Assembly (NCBI GenBank): GCA_048498515.1
Contig: JBEHXV010000008.1
Location: 96,247 to 160,246, forward strand
DNA: 64,000 nucleotides
Origin: UBA4416 sp048498515
GTDB lineage: Bacteria > Bacteroidota > Bacteroidia > B-17B0 > Aurantibacillaceae
Direction of reading: 5' to 3'
Numbering within the stretch: the stretch's first letter is position 1; every line of letters starts with the position of its first letter. The notes beneath the pieces were generated by a model. It saw only the letters and a program-made list of their open reading frames with translations, was not told the DNA's origin and made no database searches. Made by a program: the position numbers and the translations under genes. Positions 58,121 through 64,000 of the stretch are shown piece after piece.

Positions 58121-59899
58121 ATGCTACGTACACACACCTGCGGCGAATTACGATTATCGGATGTCAATAAACAAGTTACCTTAAGCGGTTGGGTTCAAAA
58201 ATCGCGCGACCTTGGCGGTATGACCTTTATTGATTTGCGCGACCGTTACGGAATTACCCAGTTGGCGTTTAACGAAGATGTGGATAAGGAAATGAACACC
58301 AAGGCGCGTACCGTTAGCCGTGAATTTGTGATCCAGGTTACAGGTACTGTTATTGAGCGTGAGAGCAAGAATAAGAATAATCCTACCGGCGATATTGAAA
58401 TACTGGTAAAGGAATTTAAGATCCTGAACGAAGCAATTACTCCACCATTTACCATTGAAGACAATACCGATGGCGGCGATGAGCTGCGCATGAAATACCG
58501 CTACCTTGACTTGCGCCGTAATGAAGTGCGCAAGAACCTGGAGCTGCGCCACCGCATGGCCATTGAAACACGAAATTATCTTGATAAATTAAATTTCCTG
58601 GAAGTAGAAACGCCGGTATTGATTAAGTCAACACCCGAAGGTGCTCGTGATTTTGTGGTACCAAGCCGCATGAACCAGGGACAATTTTATGCTTTGCCGC
58701 AATCGCCACAAACATTTAAGCAATTGTTAATGGTGGGCGGTTTCGACCGTTATTACCAGATCGTGAAATGTTTCAGGGACGAGGATTTGCGTGCCGACAG
58801 GCAGCCGGAGTTTACACAGATAGACTGCGAGATGAGCTTTGTGGAGCAGCAGGATATCCTGGATACTTTTGAAGGCCTTGTGCGCCATTTGTTTAAAGCT
58901 GTAAAAAATATCGACATGCCTAACGTTCCGCATATGACCTATGCCGACGCGATGAAATATTACGGCAACGATAAACCCGATATGCGTTTTGAAATGAAGT
59001 TTGTTGATCTGAAGAACGCTGTGTCAGGCAAGAACTTTAAAGTGTTTGATGAAGCGGAAACCGTTTTGGCTATTTGCGCCAAAGGTGCGGCTGAGTTCAC
59101 ACGCAAACAAATTGATGAATTGACGGAGTGGGTAAAGCGCCCGCAGATCGGCGCTACAGGGCTGGTATATGCACGCCATAATGCCGATGGCACCATTAAA
59201 TCAAGCGTTGATAAATTTTACAACGAAGAAGACCTGAAAGCCTGGTCAGCAGCCTGTAATTCACAAGCAGGAGATTTAATCCTTGTACTGGCAGGTGGTG
59301 AAGATAAAACACGCAAAGCGATGAGCGAGCTACGTTTGGAAATGGGTAGCCGTTTGGGTTTAAGAGATAAAACCAAATTCTCGGCTTTATGGGTGGTTGA
59401 TTTCCCTTTACTGGAATGGAACGATGGCGACCCTAATTTATTGGCTTCTTTAGCCGGTCGCTGGCATGCCAAACACCACCCCTTCACTTCTCCCAAGCCG
59501 GAAGATTTTGCTTTATTAAAAACCGACCCGGGTGCCGTAAGAGCAAGCGCGTATGACTTGGTTATTAACGGTGTTGAAATTGGTGGCGGTAGTATCAGGA
59601 TCCATGATAAGGAGCTACAAGCTCAAATGTTTGATCTCTTAGGTTTTAGCAAGGAAGAAGCCCAAAAACAATTTGGTTTTTTAATGAACGCTTTTGAGTT
59701 TGGCGCGCCGCCGCATGGTGGACTGGCTTTTGGTTTCGATCGTTTGTGCTCATTGTTTGGCGGTAGCGATAGCATCCGTGATTTTATTGCTTTCCCTAAA
59801 AACAATTCAGGGCGCGACGTGATGATAGATAGCCCGAGCGAGATAAGTGATGAACAATTAAAAGAGCTGAGCATTGCCAGCACTTTTATTACTAAATAA
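58121..59899 (+). CDS. aspS: Aspartate-tRNA ligase
   Basis: A 592-residue class IIb aminoacyl-tRNA synthetase. N-terminal OB-fold anticodon-binding domain (LSGWVQKSRDLGGMTFIDLR), motif 2 region (QIVKCFRDEDLRADRQPEFT), aspartate-binding QSPQTFKQLLM, the bacterial GAD insertion (about residues 285-420), and motif 3 in HGGLAFGFDRLCSLFGG. Length matches bacterial AspRS. It charges tRNA-Asp in the cytoplasm. TAAATTAG about 20 nt upstream is a weak -7 candidate. Identification is secure. Confidence 0.97.
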   Translation: MLRTHTCGELRLSDVNKQVTLSGWVQKSRDLGGMTFIDLRDRYGITQLAFNEDVDKEMNTKARTVSREFVIQVTGTVIERESKNKNNPTGDIEILVKEFKILNEAITPPFTIEDNTDGGDELRMKYRYLDLRRNEVRKNLELRHRMAIETRNYLDKLNFLEVETPVLIKSTPEGARDFVVPSRMNQGQFYALPQSPQTFKQLLMVGGFDRYYQIVKCFRDEDLRADRQPEFTQIDCEMSFVEQQDILDTFEGLVRHLFKAVKNIDMPNVPHMTYADAMKYYGNDKPDMRFEMKFVDLKNAVSGKNFKVFDEAETVLAICAKGAAEFTRKQIDELTEWVKRPQIGATGLVYARHNADGTIKSSVDKFYNEEDLKAWSAACNSQAGDLILVLAGGEDKTRKAMSELRLEMGSRLGLRDKTKFSALWVVDFPLLEWNDGDPNLLASLAGRWHAKHHPFTSPKPEDFALLKTDPGAVRASAYDLVINGVEIGGGSIRIHDKELQAQMFDLLGFSKEEAQKQFGFLMNAFEFGAPPHGGLAFGFDRLCSLFGGSDSIRDFIAFPKNNSGRDVMIDSPSEISDEQLKELSIASTFITK

Positions 59900-59912
59900 A
59901 TTAACGAATAAC

Positions 59913-59970
59913 CGTCACCCTGAACTTGATTCAAGGTCTCAAGAGATGCTGAATCAAGTTCAGCATGACG
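59913..59970. repeat. CGTCAC/CATGACG palindrome pair after aspS
   Basis: CGTCACCCTGAACTTGATTC on the left and GAATCAAGTTCAGCATGACG on the right pair apart from the CCC/GCA difference. It is the same family as 28554-28627 and fills almost the whole 81-bp gap to the next gene. Confidence 0.85.
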
Positions 59971-59980
59971 CATAAAAGAA

Positions 59981-60787
59981 GTGATTATAGCAGGATTCAT
60001 AGCATTTTTAATCATCGGCATCATCTTAGGATTGATTGGCGGTGGTGGCTCTGCCCTGGGCGTCCCTGTGCTGGTTTATATTATGAGTTACAGTGTCGAG
60101 ATGGCTACCAGTTATTCTTTATTTATTGTGGGTCTTACCTCTTTAATTGGCGCCATTGCCTACCTGCGAAAAGGTGAGATTAGCATGGAAGCTATTTTGC
60201 AGTTTGCCATGGCATCCATGATCACCGTATTTTGCGTGCGTAAATTTATCATGCCTTCCATTCCCGAAACGCTTCATGTTTTTCAGTTTGAATTCTCAAA
60301 GCATGTCATGATAATGAGTGTGTTTGCTTTATTGATCTTAAGCTCTTCCATCAGCATGATTAAAAAGCGAAAATACAACCGCATTAATGAAGTAAAGTGG
60401 GATGAGTTTGCCAAGAGCCCGATGGGATTGCCTTTTATTATTTTACTGGGCATTGCCGTTGGCCTTATCACCGGCTTTGTTGGCGCGGGTGGCGGTTTCA
60501 TCATTGTTCCGGTACTTATTTTCTTTTTGCGCCTCAACTTTAAGAAAGCTATAGGCACTTCGCTGTGCATTATTGCCATTAACTCATTGGTTGGCTTTAC
60601 CGGTAATTTCGGTCACCAGGTTATTGAATGGCCCTTTTTGCTGGCCATTTCAGCTATTTGCGGCGTTGGTATTTTAATTGGCAGCATATTGTCGAGTAAA
60701 ATTCCTTCCAAAAAATTAAAGCCCGCTTTTGGCTGGGTTACCCTGGTCGTTGGTATTTATGTATTAGTAAAAGAGTTCATCCTTTAA
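59981..60787 (+). CDS. TSUP-family (TauE/SafE-like) membrane transporter
   Basis: A 268-residue protein with about eight transmembrane helices starting at GTG 59981. Two internally similar halves have the TSUP signature glycines: IIGIILGLIGGGGSALGVPV near residue 10 and GLITGFVGAGGGFIIVPVLI near residue 160. The family exports or imports sulfite, sulfoacetate and similar anions; the substrate here is unknown. The start lies immediately after a dispersed palindrome, which limits how far upstream it could be. The MltG gene begins 4 bp after its stop. Confidence 0.9.
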   Translation: MIIAGFIAFLIIGIILGLIGGGGSALGVPVLVYIMSYSVEMATSYSLFIVGLTSLIGAIAYLRKGEISMEAILQFAMASMITVFCVRKFIMPSIPETLHVFQFEFSKHVMIMSVFALLILSSSISMIKKRKYNRINEVKWDEFAKSPMGLPFIILLGIAVGLITGFVGAGGGFIIVPVLIFFLRLNFKKAIGTSLCIIAINSLVGFTGNFGHQVIEWPFLLAISAICGVGILIGSILSSKIPSKKLKPAFGWVTLVVGIYVLVKEFIL

Positions 60788-60791
60788 TACA

Positions 60792-61841
60792 GTGGCAAAA
60801 TCGGGCGGAATAGTTAAGAAAATAATTGTACTGGCTGTTTTGGCCGCCCTTGCTTTTGGCGCCTATTGGGCTTATGAGAACATGTTTAAAAGCAACGTTC
60901 ACCTGAACGGCAAAAAATTCACTCACATTTACATTAAAACCAATGCTACGTTTGATGATGTGCTGGATGAACTGTACTCGCAGAATATCATTGACGACCA
61001 TGAAAGTTTTGAGTGGATGGCCAAGGAGATGGATCTTCCCGAGCATATCAATCCTGGGAAATACAGGATTGACGCTAAGATGAGTAACCGTTCCATCGTA
61101 AAAATGATCATTAACGGAAAGCAGGAAAAAGTGAAACTGTCTTTCAACTCACAGATCCGTACCAAAGAACAATTTATTGAATATGTTTCCGATAAGCTGG
61201 AGATCGAAAAAGGGGAACTGGAAGAATATGCTTCCAACGAAGCCATCCTGGCAGAGAACTACGGGCTTAATTCCGATAATTTCATGTGCCTCGTGGTCCC
61301 CGGCTCCTATGAAGTATACTGGACAACACATACCGAAGAATTGTTTGAACTACTAAAACAATCCTATGATGCGGTATGGACAAAAGCCCGAGTAGCCAAA
61401 GCCAAAGCCATTGGGTATAGCGTGCCGCAGGTCATCACCATAGCCTCTATTGTTCAAAATGAAAGTGGCATTAAAACCGAACAGCAAAAAATTGCGGGTG
61501 TATACATTAACCGTTTAAAAAAAGACATGAAACTTCAGGCCGATCCAACAGTGGTATTTGCCAATGGAAACTTTGAGGTAAAGCGGGTACTATCGGCCGA
61601 TAAGGAAACCGATTCGCCCTATAATACTTACATGTATAAAGGGTTGCCTCCCGGACCCATCTGCCTGGCAAATACATCAGCCATCGACGCGGTATTGAAT
61701 TACAGCAAGCACACGTATATTTTCTTTTGCGCTAATTGCGATTTCAGCGGTTACTCTTTATTTACGGCCGATTATAATGTGCATCAGAAAAACGCAAAGG
61801 CTTACCAGGACGCACTTAACAAAAGAGGAATCAAACGGTAA
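60792..61841 (+). CDS. mltG: Endolytic peptidoglycan transglycosylase MltG
   Basis: A 349-residue protein starting at GTG 60792. One N-terminal transmembrane helix (residues about 7-28) is followed by a LysM-like region and the YceG catalytic domain: ITIASIVQNESGIKTEQQKI with catalytic Glu224, ADPTVVFANGNFEVKRVL, and SPYNTYMYKGLPPGPICLAN. It cleaves nascent glycan strands in the periplasm and can determine their length. It is 4 bp from the transporter gene. The C-terminus (YNVHQKNAKAYQDALNKRGI) is standard. Identification is secure. Confidence 0.95.
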   Translation: MAKSGGIVKKIIVLAVLAALAFGAYWAYENMFKSNVHLNGKKFTHIYIKTNATFDDVLDELYSQNIIDDHESFEWMAKEMDLPEHINPGKYRIDAKMSNRSIVKMIINGKQEKVKLSFNSQIRTKEQFIEYVSDKLEIEKGELEEYASNEAILAENYGLNSDNFMCLVVPGSYEVYWTTHTEELFELLKQSYDAVWTKARVAKAKAIGYSVPQVITIASIVQNESGIKTEQQKIAGVYINRLKKDMKLQADPTVVFANGNFEVKRVLSADKETDSPYNTYMYKGLPPGPICLANTSAIDAVLNYSKHTYIFFCANCDFSGYSLFTADYNVHQKNAKAYQDALNKRGIKR

Positions 61842-61903
61842 GTTTATTCTTTAACATGGTGTATTAGAATAATGTAGGATTTTTAAAACAGTTATATTCT
61901 TTA

Positions 61904-62010
61904 CGTCATTGCGATCCGCCGGCTGGTGGCGAAGCAATCTCAAACCCAGCTTTTTATGAGATTGCTTCTTTCCATTTTTGCTCATTTCGCAAAAACTCCT
62001 CACAATGACG
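61904..62010. repeat. CGTCATTGCG palindrome, copy 2
   Basis: CGTCATTGCGATCCGCC at the left end and CTCACAATGACG at the right; inside, GAAGCAATCTCA and TGAGATTGCTTC pair perfectly around AACCCAGCTTTTTA. Related to 44613-44692. It lies between convergent genes; the nearby short + frame is not a gene. Confidence 0.85.
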
Positions 62011-62024
62011 AAAATAATCATACA

Positions 62025-63362
62025 TTATTCTACAATATGACCTTCCTTAATGATCTTCTTTCTGCTAACCTGGTGATCCCTGTTCTCTATTTCTATAAAA
62101 TAAATTCCCTTTTCGTAACCCGAAAGATAAAGTGTAATAATTGGACGATACTCCCTATGGTCACATACAGAATGCAACAATTTATTTCCATAAACATCGT
62201 ATAACGTAATTGATTGAACGTTATCTTCGCTATTATCGATCATTACAGTTGATGTAGCAGGATTTGGATAAACAGTATGCTGGCTTGATGGATGTTCTAC
62301 AATAGCTGTTGCCGCACAATTAAGCTTATTAATGTAATCCCATAACACATTATCAAAGGCCGAAGCGGCCAGGTTAAAACCGCCGGCAGTATTTCCCTGC
62401 CTTACAATCACGAGTCCCTGGCTTGGAACTACATAAATTTTCTGGTCGTTTTTTCCAAGGGCGCAATACATATCGGTTGGCGCGTTTGACATGAGTGTAC
62501 CCGGAAAAACGAATTGCACGCCGGGAGCCATGAAGCTGGCTTTGCCATTGAGCCACCATAAGTAACCGTACGATTGGTTAAGGTTTTGTGAGGTATTGAC
62601 CATGGCCCTGAAATAAGCAGTATCTTTCATTAAGGTATCGGTATTCCAGATCCCCCTGTTGAGGTTCAATAAGCCAAAGCGCGCCATATCCCTTGCTTTG
62701 CTGTAATACACCTGTTGCACCCATAAACCGCTCATGCCTGTTTTGGTTTTGATCCAGCTGTTGGTAATGGTATTATAAGTTTGTCCAACAGCATTGCTCA
62801 CAACATCCTGCACCTTACGGTATGCGCCTGAGTGATAAGCCCAGCGTGTACCCGCATCGGCCAAATACGTTAAGCAGGCTTTGGCCGTATCTTCATTATC
62901 GCAGGGAGCAGGCGGCGCGTCTTCCAGTCCGCTGGTCATGGTAATTAAATGTTTGACGGTAATTAAATTTTCTTTTGCCAGGGGAGCGCTTGTCCAGCCG
63001 GTACCAAGGTATAGCGATGCAGGATTGTTGATGTTGATAAAACCCTTTTGCTGAGCTACCCCGGTTATAAAGCTTGCGAGGCTCTTGCTGGCCGATGCCC
63101 AATACCATACAGAATCACGTGTGTAGCTGCCGAAATATTTTTCCAAAACACGCTTGCCGTCTTTTAAAAGAATAAAGGATTTGGTGTTCTTTGCCTGCAG
63201 GTAATTGTACAGCGAATCGATCCTTGGTTGGCAATAGTTTAAGCTGGATGGTAAAATGGAATCCCATACATTGCCTGTTAACGGTGGAAAATAGAGACTT
63301 TGCGACCTCGCAGAGGTTGAGATGAAAAAAATTAAAACAAGGTTTAAAAGTAATTTTTTCAT
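62025..63362 (-). CDS. Secreted serine hydrolase (beta-lactamase family) with T9SS type A domain
   Basis: A 445-residue protein. Signal peptide at residues 1-20 (LLLNLVLIFFISTSARS). The class C beta-lactamase-like domain (about 30-345) has the SxxK motif in SASKSLASFITG with nucleophile Ser near residue 90, and YHSGAYRKVQDVV in the position of the YxN motif. The C-terminal 80 residues, HTVYPNPATSTVMID, ITLYDVYGNKLLH and GYEKGIYFIEIENRDHQVSR, form a type A sorting domain exported by the T9SS; six residues follow the usual KKIIK end. Probably an esterase or peptidase at the surface, not a resistance enzyme. Confidence 0.9.
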   Translation of the reverse strand: MKKLLLNLVLIFFISTSARSQSLYFPPLTGNVWDSILPSSLNYCQPRIDSLYNYLQAKNTKSFILLKDGKRVLEKYFGSYTRDSVWYWASASKSLASFITGVAQQKGFININNPASLYLGTGWTSAPLAKENLITVKHLITMTSGLEDAPPAPCDNEDTAKACLTYLADAGTRWAYHSGAYRKVQDVVSNAVGQTYNTITNSWIKTKTGMSGLWVQQVYYSKARDMARFGLLNLNRGIWNTDTLMKDTAYFRAMVNTSQNLNQSYGYLWWLNGKASFMAPGVQFVFPGTLMSNAPTDMYCALGKNDQKIYVVPSQGLVIVRQGNTAGGFNLAASAFDNVLWDYINKLNCAATAIVEHPSSQHTVYPNPATSTVMIDNSEDNVQSITLYDVYGNKLLHSVCDHREYRPIITLYLSGYEKGIYFIEIENRDHQVSRKKIIKEGHIVE

Positions 63363-63392
63363 AGGTAATTTTTTAGCGATGGCTAATTGTAT

Positions 63393-63842
63393 TTATGGAA
63401 AAGGATTTAGTGCCCTGACAGCGGCATTGGCTGCCGATGAAAGGTTGACATAATATTCAACGCCTCCCCTGTTTTTAATTTTATCATCAGTGTGTTGTAT
63501 GGTTCCTCTTGCATTCACATGTATGTGTAGCGAGAAGGCCCGGTCTCCATACAAGACCTTAAACCATAAGGTGCCGGCAAGGGTTCTTCGTTTCCCGCCA
63601 GAAAGCCGGAACCGGGCAGGGTCTGCTGCCTGGAAAACATCGGCTGGTGTAGCGCCTGCGCCTAATGCTGCCGGAGCTGCTGCTGCTGGAGCTGGCGCAA
63701 CGGCTACAGGCCTAACCGGTGGGGCCATTGCAACACCCCGGGCACCTGGCGCAGGAGCCCTGCCTCCACCAATTGAGGCGGCTAAACTGGCAAATGAAGG
63801 ACGTGCAGGTGCGCTTGAAGCGGCGGCGGCGCTGGGGGCCAC
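63393..63842 (-). CDS. Ala/Pro-rich protein of unknown function, probably incomplete
   Basis: A minus-strand frame of 149 residues from a GTG at 63842. The frame stays open upstream to 63926, with no further start codon, and then meets a TGA at 63927-63929. The first about 95 residues are Ala/Pro/Gly/Val-rich and low in complexity, unlike the rest of the window. Residues about 95-149 look like a folded domain (TLAGTLWFKVLYGDRAFSLH, VNLSSAANAAVRALNPFP) encoded with more ordinary base use. No family is recognised. The N-terminus may have been lost at the composition break. It lies 30 bp upstream of the serine hydrolase gene on the same strand. Confidence 0.5.
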   Translation of the reverse strand: MAPSAAAASSAPARPSFASLAASIGGGRAPAPGARGVAMAPPVRPVAVAPAPAAAAPAALGAGATPADVFQAADPARFRLSGGKRRTLAGTLWFKVLYGDRAFSLHIHVNARGTIQHTDDKIKNRGGVEYYVNLSSAANAAVRALNPFP

Positions 63843-63926
63843 ATCAACGGCTGCTTCTTCGGCTACCGCTTCCCCATCGGGAGCGGCATCAACCGCGTCT
63901 GCTACTGCGGGCGCAGCTACAGCAGC

Positions 63927-64000
63927 TCATCGATCACCAGTGCCGCGAGGTCCGCCGCGAATCGCTCGGCGGCTTCACCATCTATCGCCACGCCCTGAGC
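63927..64000. other. Terminal segment of foreign composition
   Basis: The last 74 bases are about two-thirds G+C by my count, far above the rest of the window. On + a reading frame is open to the edge (HQCREVRRESLGGFTIYRHA), looking like a fragment of a protein from a GC-rich genome. The change coincides with the stop that truncates the Ala/Pro-rich frame. An assembly chimera is the simplest explanation; a real insertion boundary is possible. Confidence 0.5.

Noticed and set aside
61926..62204. Plus-strand frame of 92 residues after mltG
   Set aside because: Starts within the CGTCATTGCG palindrome and continues antisense to the serine hydrolase 3' end.
62025..63362. Beta-lactam resistance enzyme
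   Set aside because: The SxxK fold is shared by many esterases and peptidases; the T9SS domain and context give no support for resistance.
1..64000. Defence, phage or integrative element
   Set aside because: No integrase, transposase, phage, restriction or cas gene was found; most of the window is housekeeping and envelope genes.

Overview
The window is chromosomal DNA of a Bacteroidota bacterium. The evidence is a type IX secretion system (T9SS) PorP/SprF-like protein beside a PorE-like OmpA protein, secreted proteins with T9SS type A and type B C-terminal domains, promoters with the Bacteroidota -7 box TAnnTTTG, the yceD-rpmF pair, a hybrid-style propeller sensor kinase, and many Bacteroidota-style intergenic palindromes. 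Order or family cannot be resolved from the sequence. No rRNA, tRNA, CRISPR array, transposase or phage gene was seen.

Layout. 1-998: 3' part of yidC and its terminator. 1190-15928: a complete 14-subunit respiratory complex I operon (nuoA-N, all on +), with two envelope-protein genes embedded between nuoE/nuoF and nuoF/nuoG, a short NuoG, and AT-rich inverted-repeat spacers in front of many subunits. 16016-19740: a propeller/Y_Y_Y histidine kinase and its LytTR response regulator. 19838-28370: AsmA-like protein, small secreted proteins, deaminase, SpoIIE-type phosphatase, fructose-1,6-bisphosphatase, and yceD-rpmF. 28371-28744: a gene-free stretch filled with nested palindromes. 28745-33949: a compact ketosynthase cassette (KS, KS-like, ACP, KS, KS-like, polysaccharide deacetylase) resembling part of an aryl-polyene/flexirubin pathway. 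33946-43591: envelope and T9SS region (beta-barrel candidate, giant PKD adhesin, M43 protease, acetyltransferase, PorE-like, PorP-like). 43802-53865: SDR, two LPS-type glycosyltransferases, two TPR/GT-C-like membrane proteins, DAHP synthase-chorismate mutase, and a packed minus-strand operon ending in a J-domain protein. 53919-63362: oligopeptide-binding lipoprotein, secreted protein, biotin carrier plus superoxide dismutase, aspS, TSUP transporter, MltG, and a T9SS-exported serine hydrolase. 63393-64000: an Ala/Pro-rich ORF that stops abruptly at a composition switch near 63927, possibly a chimeric junction.

How the parts work together: the nuo operon supplies proton-pumping NADH oxidation. 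The T9SS parts and their cargo (PKD adhesin, serine hydrolase, perhaps the 55779 protein) belong to surface protein export. The ketosynthase cassette, the glycosyltransferases and the deacetylase concern envelope lipids, pigments or glycans. The rest is ordinary metabolism and regulation.

The most unusual signals are the minimal ketosynthase cassette with two active-site-deficient partners, a 118-bp two-hairpin dispersed element present twice in opposite orientation, a set of promoters whose -7 box lies only 4-8 nt before the start codon, the envelope genes inside the nuo operon, and the terminal composition break.
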